NCBI GenBank assembly: GCA_008508345.1
Contig: QNGE01002683.1
Coordinates: forward strand, 1 to 64,000
Direction of reading: 5' to 3'
Source of the DNA: Paragonimus westermani
Taxonomy: Eukaryota; Platyhelminthes; Trematoda; Plagiorchiida; Troglotrematidae
Length of the DNA: 64,000 bases
Shown here: positions 1 through 12,600 of the stretch, in pieces
Position numbering within the stretch: the stretch's first letter is position 1
How the letters are laid out: each line of letters begins with the position of its first letter
Notes under the pieces: model-generated
Seen by the model: only the letters and a program-made list of their open reading frames with translations
What the model was told of the DNA's origin: nothing
The model's database searches: none
Made by a program: the position numbers and the translations under genes

Positions 1-1740
1 CAAAAAGGTCCACAGTTCGAAACTTTAATCAGACAGATTTTAGCGACTTAAGAACCTACCTGGATTCACTTCTTCTTGACTTCGACTCCGTGGACCAGAT
101 ATGCCGTACGTTCCAAAGCGCATTTCAGAAAGCGGACGACTTATTCATACCAAGCACACTGTGCACTTTCTGTTAACAACCACCCCTTCCACACAGGACA
201 CGTCGTCTTCTCAATGACCTTTCCCATTTATTCGCGAAGCATAAGCCTACGGAAAACTTGGAGGACCTAAGTGCGTTCCACATTGTTCGGAACAGGTGTA
301 GACGGAAAATTCGCGAACACACCAAACTCGCACAAGAGATTTTCCTCAGAGAGTGCTGGAACAAAACTTCTCATCCGATCATATACGACGACTAAGAAAG
401 AAAAAACCTTCAGCTCTTCTTTTATGATTGCCTAACGGAGAGACTTCATCCGACTCCCTAGTTGTGGCCGAGTTATTCAGGGTGTACTACTCGGCAGTCT
501 ACAACGAGCTGGCATCCTGTCCTGCCGCTGCAGAAGTTCAGGCAACCACTCGTGACCGCTGAGTTTTCTGTGCTAGACGTTGAAGACTTTCTACTCAAGG
601 TTAATTCATGCAGTGCAATGGGTTCTGACATAACGTATCCCAGAATACTAAAGGAAGCAGCTGGTAGCCTGGTGGAACCCCCTTATAAGCTGTTTGAAAA
701 ACACTCCAGATTAGCATTCTCTCTAGCGCATGGAAAGAGGCGACGGTCACACCAATAGTAAAAGTGGGTGACCGGCACTCTGCGGCTAGCTATCGGCCAA
801 TCAGCCCTACTAGCATTCCGCGCAAAATGATGAAAGCCTACTGAAGCGCTCCATACTCAAACGCTTCTTATCAAATAATCTTTTCTCCTTCACTCAGCAT
901 CGCTTCCTTCCTCATCGGACATTCGCAACAAACAAGCTTATTTTCATGGGTAGTCTGACGGAGGCCAAAGTCAATGACCACATCTCAGGCTTTGGCCGTG
1001 TCCTACACGGAATGCCGCCGATCCCATAGCACTACACATTGATCTTGACGCGATCAAGCGGTGGTCGGACGATTGAAGTCTCTCAGTAAACGACAATAAA
1101 TGTGCTCATATGTCACTCGATGGGGATTATAGCGATACATTTATGATTCATATTATGTCCAGCACAGTAGATACGGGAATCGATCTGAAGAAGGATCTGG
1201 GCATCTGGTCGTCCTCCAACTTGTCCTTCACGTATCACCATGAGATGGTAGCAAAAAAGGGTTTGCCGCTATTATGTTGATTAGTATGCGAATCAGGTTG
1301 TGTATACAGGCCTGAAGAAAGACATATTAGCTGTTGGGCGTGTCTAGCGTGCGGCTACCAAGGTGGTCGTGGGCCTGAGCAATGTTACTTACTAGTCTTG
1401 ACCCGAAATTCTTGACACGTACTCACCTGGATTTCGGAGACTCCGCTGTGATTTGATACTCGCACACCTCTTTTTTAGAGTAGGTCTTGTAGAAGAGTTC
1501 TTCATTGTGGCGAGTGATGACGGTCGATGAGGACATAATAGGGAGCTTTTCAAGCTTCATCCTTGGATCTTTCTCAGGCAGTAGTTCTTTTTTTACAGGA
1601 TTATTAACTATTTGAACTGTCTTCCCTCTGAGGTCTTCAGCAGTGCTTCTAAGGATCGTTTCAAAGCTTTGCTTTATTAGCATTTATCCAAAATTTCATT
1701 ATGTGACTAATCTTACCCTGTTCTTTGTGTTCACTGTGAC
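1..1740 (+). mobile_element. Degenerate CR1-like non-LTR retrotransposon (3' part)
   Basis: Broken reading frames carry a CR1/Jockey-type reverse transcriptase that would copy element RNA by target-primed reverse transcription. Visible pieces in order: an RT entry block around 738-805 (TVTPIVKVGDRHSAASYRPI), a finger block near 850-960, a late RT block near 1049-1230 (DAIKRWSDD, then KKDLGIWSSSNLSF) and a C-terminal block near 1432-1473 (FRRLRCDLILAHLF). The palm with the catalytic YxDD is missing: sequence jumps from the finger region near 960-1000 straight to the post-palm block, so an internal deletion has removed it. Many stops and frameshifts make this a dead copy. Its 5' part lies before the window. 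The end near 1740 is approximate. Confidence 0.8.
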
Positions 1741-2829
1741 CCCAAAGACCGGTACTGCACGAAGTCTTTAATATACTCTGCATCATTCAAAGTGTGCCAA
1801 GAGAGAAGTGGCTAAAACGTTCTGGCACGTTTAACTAACGTCGAACAGACGCAAACAGAAGGATCTTAGTGAACAAAGTATCAGAAAAGTCGTTTGGAAA
1901 AGGGCGAGAGTTTTTACGTGCAATTGAGTGCACGAACGAAAAAAGTGGCATTGCGTTTGTACAGTGAATGTAACCTACAGGAGTAAATATAGTGCGAACT
2001 CATTACACAGCTGAGAGCACTACTGCGATACTTATGCCGGCTCACTAACTTTGATGCTTGTGGTTTGTAGTAAATTTACATTTACAAGGTAATATGAACC
2101 GGTGCGGTGGTACTGGCAAGGCAAATCTCACGTCACGGGGAGTTTAGAATTTCGGGGACGTCGAAGGTGATCTCACTACAAATTCGTTGAGGCGTGTTTG
2201 GACTGTCTGTAAAAAGCCGACCCTAAATTTGATATTTTTAGTCCCTGCTGTATACAGCAAACCACCGTGATGAATTTTCTCCCATAGCTGCACAGTATTT
2301 GCTTTCTTCCTTTTACAATCATCATTGCTTATCTAGTGAAGCCTATTTTCTTGATATTGTTTGACACGTACCCACCTTCGTCTGTACTCGATTGTTTTTA
2401 TGCGCTCATTTCCCGTTGACCGGTGGCCGTACGCGGATTTGTGATTTGGTTACTCCATTTTGAATGCCTTCCTGTTAGGTAATTTGTGTATTCGATCAAT
2501 TCACGTTCAAAGTGAAATAGTACTTTTATTGTAATTTTATTCAATAGTACCGTATAAATTCCAATCCTTTCGATAGGCTATCCTGACGTTTTATGAGCTC
2601 GAAAGATGATCCCGTTAGCTCGACCGTCTGAATGAGCGTTATTGGAATTGTCGAGTACACGTTAGTGAGTGAATTTCCACAAAATCGCCAGGAACGATTT
2701 AACAAGTACCATCATAGGTTCTTTGACCGTTGCTTCCTCAATGCAAAACGAATCCAATATCCGTCATATCACCCAGAGCGGTTCTGAAATCATCTTGAGA
2801 CAACCTAAGCCACGATTCAAATTATTACT
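1741..2829. other. Intergenic, no gene recognised
   Basis: AT-rich sequence between the CR1-like copy and the Gypsy copy. I see no coding exon or RNA gene. Its right part may hold unrecognised RNase H or integrase remains of the neighbouring Gypsy element, which reads towards it. Confidence 0.4.
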
Positions 2830-4400
2830 CGCATTTAATCTTCCCGCAGCCGACGGAAACACTACCAAGGTAGTGCTGGATCAGTGCGTAGTACTGAAGT
2901 GCACCCAAAACAGAACTGAGTTCATGATTGCTAGTCAGTAGCAGTGCATTCACTAGTGAGGCTAAATATTGCAGATCCGACTTGAAACAATTGCTATGAA
3001 GAACTTAACCAAGACATTAAAGATAAAAATGGAAAAATTGCACCTTTTTGGGTTAACGAGCACATTCGTCAAAAAATCGTCTCAGCAGAGAAAGGAGACA
3101 ATAATCGTGAGTAGGCTTATCAGAAGCATGAACGGTGACTTCACCTTTGAATGTTTCGACGCCATCTAAGATTTTAGTAGTTGTATGCATGATATCTTGG
3201 CATATATAGCTGTCGAAACGTTTAAGCCAAAAGGTAGAAAATTGTGTCGATATATTCCAAATGGTTTGGTAGTCATAGTCAACTTACTTGATACTTCATT
3301 AAGTGGTATTTGTAGATGAGCACCATTTAAATCAATTTTTGAAAGACCTCAGACCTCAACAAGCTACACAGTACACACTCAGGTTCTTCTGTTGTGCAGG
3401 TACATTGTTGTAGGCGTGTATTCGACGTTATCTCATAGCCACCGAAGAATCCTCGGCGTAATCCTATGAACTTTTTATGATGTCACTATTGGAGTCGTCC
3501 AGTTTGACCAGTCAACAGGCGTTACTACTGCTTTATCATACACGGATTGCAATTCTTCGCGCACAGACTGTCGTAAACTGAATGGAATGCTTTGTCTCTT
3601 AAGAAAGACTAGATTTTCAGGAGCTCCAAGTTTTATCTTCAGCAATCGCACTCCCTCTATAGCCTTAGAACTGTCCAGTATAAGTTGTTCAATGTCACCT
3701 TTGATCACTGGTCTCAGCATAGAAGTGTCAGAATGCAATAGTCGTGGAATTTTAAGTCCAAGAATAGGGAGACCAGAACTTGAAACTGGAAATAGACAAT
3801 CAATAGGACTAGCACCGGGCAACTTAAGTGATACATTGTAGCAGTCTACAAGAGGCAGTGAGTGACCTGAATGTTAACTTGTGTTGACGGCGGAACAGCA
3901 TCAGGATAAAATACAGCTAGGTCTGAATGTGAAATTATCGATTCAACACCACCGGTGTCAACAGTGAAATTTTAACTTCTGCCAGAAGCAGACGCTAAAG
4001 TTCACAAAGCATGAGAAACGTTTTGGGGGAGAATAGACAGAGATAGCTTGGAAATGTCATCAGTCAATGACTGAACCTTCAACTTAGACTTTGTTGTGAA
4101 ATGCCATAAAAGTCTGGGCTTACATGTTGACAAGCTATGATCCACTTTGCTAAATCTGACGCACTTTGTCTGCAATTGTGGACATGAATATCGGGAAAAA
4201 TTGCGTCCAAAAGACGTGCACTTCCCGATTTGTTACATGACGGAGTTCGGAATAATTCCTCTGGAAAACTAAACGAATTATCCTTGTGCACGGAATTCAG
4301 CGCGCGGTTTGAATGTACTGCCGGTAGTAGCATGCGGTACACCGCCATTTTGTTTTGCCACACATACTCCCTTCCGCATCCTTTCAGGTCCTCGAGCACG
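2830..4400 (-). mobile_element. Degenerate Ty3/Gypsy LTR retrotransposon (gag end, protease, RT)
   Basis: Reading the minus strand from 4400 downward, I see a cysteine/histidine-rich gag tail with zinc-knuckle remains (about 4100-4260), a protease-like stretch (about 3830-4000), and the pre-RT block at 3475-3822 ending with the Gypsy signature for entry into RT (FSLRQSVREELQSVYDKA, then VDWSNWTTPIV). RT follows in shifted frames: SKIDLNGAHLQIPLNE near 3316-3344, PFGIYRHNFLPFGL near 3220-3260, DGVETFKGE near 3139-3168, and the thumb block ELSSVLGALQYY near 2885-2920. The catalytic YxDD position is not conserved. The RT resembles the K02A2.6-type Gypsy group. LTRs were not delimited. This is a dead copy with several frameshifts. 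Confidence 0.8.
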
Positions 4401-4520
4401 TGGGTTGGTCGCGTCCGTGTTACAGGCTGAGGAGGGTGGCCAACCAGAACCCGAGGTCAGCTGTCAGTGAGAGTGAGACCACGTGTGATTGGTGGGTAAT
4501 CCCTGACCGTGGGACCCCGC

Positions 4521-4575
<55 letters not shown>
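4521..4575. repeat. (TA)n microsatellite
   Basis: About 27 uninterrupted TA units. It lies just upstream, on the minus strand, of the gag remains of the Gypsy copy, so it may sit in that element's leader or LTR. The run is long enough to be polymorphic. Confidence 0.97.
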
Positions 4576-4577
<2 letters not shown>

Positions 4578-5329
4578 AACACGTTGCAAAGGGATCTCTC
4601 GTTTTCTGTGTTGTTGTTAGTACACAATTCCTGTTGAAGCGTGACTTTTCTCTTCTGCGCGACGGACCTTGTGCGTTTCGATCTGCAGGCGCTGGACATA
4701 GTGTGTGCTGTTCCTGCGATTGACTTTCTGGTATATTACATGTCTCGTTTCGGCCTTTGATTAATGTCATTGGAATAATTGCACAGAATAACCTCTGTAG
4801 TCTTCGTGATATCTCTTACATTTTCTTACTGTTCATATACCTTACGGATAATGTGGAATCTTTGACCACGATATAAGGGGAGGTTCTGTTGTAAGTTTGG
4901 TAATTTAATACCAGCAATCAATCGATCACGTAGCTGATTCTCTAGTTGAATGCAATATTCACACTTAGCTGCTTTAATTTGCAATTGTAGGAAGAAATCA
5001 CGCGCCGACTAGGATTCTGACCGGATTGACACGTTGAACTTGGCTGTTTCAAACGCTACAAAATTGACCGGTTTGAAGTGTTAGAGAAATATTTTCTTTA
5101 GCGCCGGATAATAGCTACTGGTGACTCCGAAAAAGCTAAGTTTTTGATAAGTACATAAGCTCCCATGCCAATGAAATGTAGGAAGTATACAACTTTCTTC
5201 TTCTCGTCCAAATCGGATTTTGTGAAGCATCAAATATCACACCTGTCCAAATGATCTGTCATCTCCCTAACATTAGAATTAGTGAAAACTGGGCCATTTC
5301 AATAAGCAAAATCGGGTTTCGATTACAAC
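4576..5329. other. Intergenic, no gene recognised
   Basis: No exon or known element was recognised between the TA tract and the hammerhead-like repeat at 5330. The left part may be LTR or leader sequence of the minus-strand Gypsy copy, but I could not find matching ends. Confidence 0.35.
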
Positions 5330-5370
5330 ACTCCTGAGGAAGGCCACCCAAGGTGGTTGGTACATAGAGT
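5330..5370 (+). ncRNA. Hammerhead-ribozyme-like motif of the Penelope type, degenerate
   Basis: Core box CTGAGGA at 5334-5340. It is followed by a seven-pair stem II (GGCCACC with GGTGGTT, CAA loop), then GGTAC where an active hammerhead needs GAAAC, and a four-pair stem I formed by ACTC (5330-5333) and GAGT (5367-5370). The cleavage triplet position reads ATA. It shares flanking sequence (AGTATTACAACTTGC and nearby AACGTTG) with the copies at 20.75-20.88 kb, so this is one dispersed repeat family. Penelope-like elements are known to carry hammerheads with a tiny stem III of this kind. This copy should be inactive. Confidence 0.55.
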
Positions 5371-5857
5371 ATTACAACTTGCACGCAACGTTGAGCTATT
5401 CTCAATCTGTTTGTCATTTCAGTAAGCAATATAAACAGTGTGAAAGCGCCACGTCAAAGGTTGTAATATATAAATAAATATATATGTATATAAGAATCGC
5501 AAGACACTTTTGAGCACAATAACGCGAAGCATGTACTGTTGAATTGTCTGTTTCACTTGTACAGGATATTGGAATATTAAAACAATTGTATAAGAAAAGG
5601 AGACAAATCGTGCCAGTCGTGTTTACCACAGACCTCAAATAAAATCCATCTGGCAATGTTCTGCTCTACTCCAACGATTTAACAATTACGGATGCTGGCT
5701 GTCTTCGTTAACCACATATTGACGTTGGTGAGAGTGAGGAAGCATCAGACGATTGAAATTGTAGTTATTACGCGCATGTGTTATTCCAGTAAACTGCCAT
5801 GTCTATCATATGCTTAGTATTTGTAGTACAACCCATTTTTATGAATTGCTTTTTGGA

Positions 5858-6397
5858 TCAAAGGATGCCTACCTGATGCAAAATGGGACAAACCTGTTGG
5901 ATCCGGGCACTTGAGTTTCTTGTGCCATACCCACGTATAGATTGTTGAATATATGGGGTTGTGAAAAAGCAGGTGCTGGTTGCCAAAGTTACAGAGTTCG
6001 GGTGAATATCTAGGAACCGTATACTTGAATCCATGTACGTCGCTATGTGCAGATCCTTAAATCGCAGGACACTAAAGTCTAGTGATTTGTTATTGCCCCA
6101 TTGAAACGGAATTATTTGAGCAACGAGTTTAAATTTTGAAAGCGATATACAAAAAGTTAGGGTAGAACCCATTAACTCGCCTGAGTGTTTTTGGATACAG
6201 TGGTTACCTAAACACTCATGTGAACAGTAAGCTGGCCATAAGCGGTTTACTTTCACAGAGTAATGTACAGAAAGGAGATTGTATATCCTATTGTGATGAA
6301 CACATTCTTGTGGTAGGGTGGCCAATAAACATGTGGGGCAGTCCGTGTTTTTAATCTCAGTTAGTTTATCGTGCGTAATTACTACATCCAACTGCAA
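5858..6397 (-). other. Unrecognised 179-codon open frame
   Basis: A stop-free frame of 179 codons, the longest in the window, in sequence where frames normally close within 60-100 codons. The translation is cysteine- and histidine-rich in its first third (for example CPTCLLATLPQECVHHNRIY) and has no signal peptide, membrane segment or family I know. The opposite strand also shows long coherent stretches, so this could be the antisense of an old repeat. No splice-site or start-codon support was found. I do not assign a function; chance is a real possibility. Confidence 0.2.
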
Positions 6398-7489
6398 TGT
6401 TCATATATTTGTGGCCTGATAAAAGGATGCACCACCCTTTCGGATGAATGTTACTAAGCATATGCGTTACTTCTCACCTCTGTAGCCCCCACGGTTCACG
6501 GTTGTCTTCTGTAAGTCGTTTGTTAAAAATGACTTTTATATATGCGATTTTATTGGCCTCACGTGTATTTTGTTTGTGAGCATCTTTATTATTTTTCAAT
6601 TTGACAGGTTACAACAATAAACGGAGGTCTTAGCGCACCGCCCTGTCTTGTCATTCCCGGTGGACCTTCAGCCGATGAATTAATTGCACGGTGAAATTTT
6701 TATGCTCCGCGTGTCCGCAGACCTACTAGCGCTCACGACCTTGCCATCGTCGTCTGAACCTATCCTCTGGCACTGATTTCTGTGTGTGGTGACCTTTTCA
6801 AACCAGCGGCCCTCGACTTGTCAGCGAGTCGTTCCATTTTTACCAATCATCGTCATGGTTATGTGTGGGCTGAGATACTGTCAGGACGCTCAGACCTAGA
6901 CAGGAGAACGATTAGGGTTCTCAACCAAAGCCTTTGTCTCAATAGCCTGTACCACAAGGCAGCGAGTCGGTGGCGGTGTACCTAAAATGGTAAGTTTTTC
7001 AGGAAGAGATGCCAACCTTCTTCCTAACCCCAACCTGGAGGACCAGGAGAATGTGGTTTGTCAGACCTCTACCTTTTGGCCTGCCTGGTATGAGTAACTC
7101 TGTCCAGTTTAGCCCAAAATGTCATCGAGATGAGCAAGCCGTCACACCACGTCAAGGTCCACTCTCACCGTTTTATTTACACGCATGCTTCCTGCGCCTA
7201 TTCATTACCACCACCAGCTTATCTTCCGTGTTATCATGTTCTTGGTCATTTTTAACTTTTGGTTGACTAGGCCACCACACCAGTTGGTCAACATTGCGAC
7301 TTGTTCGGGCGGCGCTTTATCTCACCTTGTTTGTTATCATTGGCAGTGCTCGACGACACCTCGGAAATTATCATTAAGTTTGAACAAATTCTTGCGGATT
7401 ACAGCTCCAGAAATCCTGGACTATGGTATCAATGGCTGTTTTCACTACTCAGTGTACAACATTTAGGGAAATAATATATTCGTGCATGA
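6398..7489. other. Probable 5' region of the plus-strand Gypsy copy
   Basis: Short broken frames only. By position the right half should hold the gag N-terminal part or the 5' LTR of the Gypsy element that becomes recognisable from about 7490. No motif could be tied to it with confidence. Confidence 0.3.
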
Positions 7490-9650
7490 ATCACTCCCCA
7501 CCGTTCCATGTCACTCAGAGGTGAGGGATCTGTTGGCATCCGTTTCCTTCGATTTCCCTCACACTCTTTTGAAGGACGCAACCACAAAACCGACTGAAAA
7601 GTCAGTCGTTACAGGACTTGCTTCACTCAGTCGAACTGGTCGGTCAATCATCATCCGAGAAACCTTTCACTTCCGCAGACTCTAGACGGTGCCATCTCAA
7701 GGTAATTATGAGCAGAAAAGCTTCCATCTACAGGGCAATACATTTTGGCCGCCATGGATGAGAACAGTTCGAAGGAACAATTGGCCACCCACGCAGACAG
7801 ACCCGGAGTATGCAGCAACCACAACAGTCCCCTCGTTGTCCACTTTAGTCCTAGCAATTGATGATAGCTCAGCCCTCTTGATAGTGAGGAAACGTGACAG
7901 TGTGGACAAGTTGGCCGTACAGATCAAGAAGCTTAAAAGAGGTTCATCAAAGAGTCGTGTGTAATCTAACTCTGGCGATCAATCAAAGTGGAACTGTTAC
8001 AACCACAACTTTCAATACATGGCAAAAAAGAGCACCCAGCCGTACACACTTTGAACTGGCCACAGATCACCGCCAAACCGGCAGGCCAGCCAGTAACGGT
8101 GACTACCGTTGCTGACCCAGTAATTAATAGTCGCCTGTTTCATACCACGGATCGGTCAACCGTTTCGTAGTTTCTCAATGTCACCGGAGCTGGACTCATC
8201 GCTTATCTACCTTACTTCAACAGTTGACTTCAGGCTGGCTATTACACACAACAGGTCGCGAATCAAAGTCGCAAGAGAGCTTTCGGGGAACACTTACTTA
8301 TTGTCGACCTTGGTCTTAGGCGGCGTTTTCAGCGGGTATTCCTACTTGCCGATATTCAGATACCTGTCGCCAGTGCCGAGTTCCTAGCATATTTTACGCT
8401 GTCCGTTGATGTCAAGAAGCGTGATCTAATTGAAAACACTGCCGCCAGCACAGTAAAAAACGTTCAGTCGGCAATCACATCAATCAGCTTTACCCGCATG
8501 CTGAAAAGGTTAGACACAGTGTTTAGCATCGTATAACAACTCGCGGTCCCCCAATCTTCACTCGTCCACATCACTTATATTCGAACCAACTGAAAATAGC
8601 TAGAGCTGAATTGGAACATATGCTTGGGTTTTGGCATAATTCGACCCTGGAGCTGCTGCTAGGCGACACCACTGCATTTGGTGCCAAAAATATCTTTCGA
8701 CGTCAGGAGATCTCGTGGTAACTAACGCGCTGTCAACCACTGCGCAACCTCGGACCGGTATCCTATATCGTATATCCATGATTTTTCATTAAGACTTGCT
8801 GATGCTTCTATTTTCCCCATGTCAGACCCAGCACGCGCCTACTATCGCATCCCGATTTGTGAAGAGAACGTCCCGGAGTCAGCCATCACAACACCTTTTT
8901 GACTTTCCGAGTTCATAAGGATGCCCTTGGGACTTCGTAATGCGACCCAAACATTTGAGGACTTCATGGATGAGTTACTGCGCGGACGAACTTTCGCATG
9001 CGCTTACACCGATGACGTCCTGCTCCGTAACTACTCGAACGGGCAACATTTGTGCTATCTTTTCGCGATTTGACACTGAAATCAATACCGATCAGTGTGT
9101 TTTTGGGTTAGTTTGTTAGGCTTCTTGGAGCATCGTGCCAATCAAAACGGCATTAAATCCATGCCAGATGAGGTTGAGTCTCCCTCGACTTTTCTGATCC
9201 CCAGTGCGATGACCCAACTTTGACGATTCCTCGGCATACTCAACCATTATTCGTGTTTTACCTCACACTGTGCGTACATTTTAAAGTTTCCAACTGACCT
9301 GGTAGACTCACAACGCAAGTCCATTGAACTCCCGCCGGAATCTAATGTAGCCTTATCAATGACAAATGAAGCCTTATCTCAGGCTGTCAAGAAGAGCTCC
9401 GTTCGCTCTGATCCAAACGCTGTTCTCCTTCTCATTGTAGCGCCTTAGTAATGCATCCAAAATCGCCGTTAGCGCGGTCCCAGGACACTCTGTAAGTGGT
9501 GGCCGATAACCCTTGGTCTTTTCCTTTCGAAGCAACAACAGCACACATGGATTACAGCATCCTTGGACGTGAAATGTTTTTTTGGCACTTCGCTTCTCCC
9601 GATATCTATAGGAGGGTCCATGCTTCATTGTACATGTGTTTTGAACAATA
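7490..9650 (+). mobile_element. Degenerate Ty3/Gypsy retrotransposon, CsRn1/Kabuki-like
   Basis: Order on the plus strand: gag remains at about 7490-7970 (EVRDLL motif near 7515); a gag tail near 7990-8090 whose spaced residues recall the C-x-H ... K-C-x-P-C knuckle of CsRn1-type elements; aspartic protease remains near 8290-8420 (DLGLRRRFQRVFLLADI, then a VDVKKRDLIENT block); RT at 8826-9260 (PARAYYRIPICEENVPES, MPLGLRNATQTF, catalytic box AYTDDVL near 9001-9021, then RFLGILNHYSCF); and an RNase H start near 9400-9640 in two shifted frames. The copy ends abruptly within RNase H, so integrase and the 3' LTR are missing. The RT Y-x-DD is still present, but stops and frameshifts make the copy non-functional. 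Confidence 0.85.
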
Positions 9651-12600
9651 GTGGAAAACGATCAAGGTGAGAGTGACAACCCTTTGAGTTAACCAGAAAT
9701 CATAAACATGAAAACGCAGACTAAACAAAACTGTATTTGGGGATGTAATGGAGACGTTCAAATGGCAACATGTTCGAGCACAGCATACGGTCGTTCACTA
9801 TGAGTAGGCATAGTTGGCACTTGCACAATAATAACATTCTGGAAGACGGAAACACCCTATGGACTACCATAGTGATATATCATCCTGAAATACGGTGGCG
9901 ATACATTCAGACCAAGAGGGGAAAGGTTACTTTAAGATTGTCCAAAAGGAGTATTAATGGTTGTTACAGCACTGGAAACCTAATCAAGTGGGGCCTGTGG
10001 ACACACCTCTTTTAAATCAAACCTGGAAAAATATTTCAAATTTTTAAACTGATGTAGGTTCATTATTGTCTCATTTTCTCTGCAAAAGGAATTTGTTCAG
10101 TGTTACTTGCTAATCACCTCAGATTCAAAACGTTTTACTGTCACATTAAAAAGAAATCGTAACCAGTATAACCCAAGTCAAAGACAGCAGGTGCGTCGAT
10201 AGATTTTTACGAGTTTTTCAATCACTTTCCTGATGGATCAACGCTAACTGAAAGGAAGGATGCCTTGCTACATAAAAGTAGGATTGCGTTTGAGTTCGAG
10301 CAAAACTGGTTCAACTAGTATAATACCAAACGTTTTGGAACAGTGAGGAAGTAGACTGCGTATTTCTGCTTTCAGTGCATCTAAAAACAGTGAAACATAA
10401 GTGAAAATTTTCGTTATTTTCAAGCCGACAATCGATAGGCAACGTTCAATAACCAAGAAACAGCAATTGGTAATACCGAAGTAAAAACTAGAAAGTGTGA
10501 GTTGACAAAGACAAAGACTTGTTGAACAGTGTCCAGTGATACCTTTAACGGAAGATCCACATTGTTCTGCAAGTATCTTCTTAAGACATTATCAAATCTA
10601 GAGGAATAAATGATTTGACGCTGACAAAGTCCACATTAAATGAAAATGCAGTAGGATTAGTAACGCGACGAGTTCAATTATTGTGACTAGTAAGACCAAC
10701 AGAATTAGCAGCAAAACTAGTGAAATGAAAGACCGCATTCAGTTTCCGCATTACCATCAGTTTGGTGTAAAAGATTTTGAGCTGTGCCAGGCAGATTTAA
10801 TGTAGCAAACTTGACTACATTTGTGACTCTACTTCCAAATCGAGAATGTTTGCTACCACCTGACTTACAGCTGTTCCATCGATGCAAACCGATTGTTGCA
10901 AACCGCACTTCCTAGGTTTAAACATTGTGCCGCTGCTTCTGTTCACTTCCCAGCCTGCTCAAATTATTGTTATACAAAATCGTTGGTTCGTATTTCCCAG
11001 CAGCCCTGACATCCACAAACTGTTAACAACACACTCTAGCTGACTAGAGAGTGGAATTCGTAAGTGGCAAGAACTGTTTGATGGAAATTACGCATCTTCT
11101 ATTCCAACGATCAACCGGTCACAAGGTTGAATTTCTAACTGACCTTCAGAATGGTACCTGGCCGCCTGAGATTGAGTCTCAAGAGTGAAATATATGCCAT
11201 CGTGATTTCAAGTCCTTACGAGTGTGAGAGATTCGCCTTATTCAGCTGTTTCAAAGTTTGTAGTTTGAACGCGTGACAGTTAGTAATTCGATTTAGAACT
11301 CATAAGAAACGGTAACGGGTTTTTCATTTATCTCTAGATAACCTCACCAATTACGGTGAGTAATGAGTAACTTTCCACTTCGCATATAGAGTAATTCTTT
11401 TAATAACTAAATGCTTGTGGCAGCTCCTTCCCAAAAGGTGACGTTCACCAAACCAAACGGTCAATTTGCTCAGTTGTCTGGCACAAACTATTTCTGGCAG
11501 TACCTCGATAAGGATCTTACACACTGCTCATTGCTCCCGATTATAGTGCTTTTTTCGAAAGGAGTCGAGAGAAAAATCTATGGGAATGCGAGAGCTATGT
11601 TCGACTGTGGGTGATCTCCAAATTATGTGAGAAATTCTTAACGTGCTGAAAACGAGCGACAAAACTACGCTACTTATGAGTAGTACGATGGGTGGGTTGA
11701 ATTGTGTTAAGCAAGAAACCGTTGAATCTGACGCCGTGTCTGTCCACGCACTGTTTCTATATACACCAGGGTGTCTTGGTATCCTCCATCGTCCATTGGA
11801 AGTTGCCTGTCTCAATTCGAATAGGATATGTATTGTTGCTGTCAGGTGCATTTTAGTAAAGCACTAAGATGAGATGCAGAACTGGTAATAAGCACACGGT
11901 TTTTTGAGTGGTTTTAGGTCTAGAATTAAATTTTTCATTACTCTGCTGATAAAAGTAGGAGTTCGTTGAGTAATGACACACAAGTGATGCCATTGCTACT
12001 TACTCACTTACTCAAATGCCATTGTTACTAAGGTTATGAATTACCGTAACAAAAATTGCTTCCATAAGAAATCTAGTGAGGAAGTTCAAACGTGTAGCCC
12101 GGGTTGCGTCAATTAACTTGCCGGCTCAAGGTTTTTGCCTTCATTACATTTCCGAATTAAAATTACCTAAAGTTCTGATGAATTCATCATTTACCATTTT
12201 ATGCCATTTAATAACTAGGATGTTGTTTTTCAGTACCGAAAAAATCCAGTGCCAAATCATCAGTTATACTGTGGGTTTGAATGTGCAAGTGTTGTCCCCA
12301 TGTCAAAGCGTAAACCGGCCGTGGCATGAGAGTTAGATATTAGTATAGTTGAATAAGAAATATCCTCATCGAAATTTGGCAGGAGTTAAACATTGCTAAC
12401 AGCGGACAATTTGTAAACAAGCAACGTTCATCACATCTCCACTGAAATTTATCGCAGTTTATTTAAACGTCCGAGGTGTACAACCATACGACTCAACCGA
12501 TAGCAACCAGCGCTCAACTCGGACAGTTCTTTTCGAGTTTATAGGATCTGTCAAAACTTCGTTACATGATACAAACATCTCTGTTATCGGTTTGCTGCAA

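Noticed and set aside
1423..1683. An open minus-strand frame of 86 codons ending at a strong GTGAGT donor, looking like a real exon
   Set aside because: The plus strand of the same stretch encodes the C-terminal block of the CR1-like reverse transcriptase (RRLRCDLILAHLF), so the minus frame is its shadow and the donor match is chance.
2669..2941. Plus-strand 90-codon frame that looked protein-like
   Set aside because: The minus strand here carries the thumb block of the Gypsy RT (ELSSVLGALQYY), so the plus frame is antisense to it.
4355..4770. Frames on both strands encoding long Tyr-Ile repeats
   Set aside because: They are translations of the (TA)n microsatellite, not proteins.
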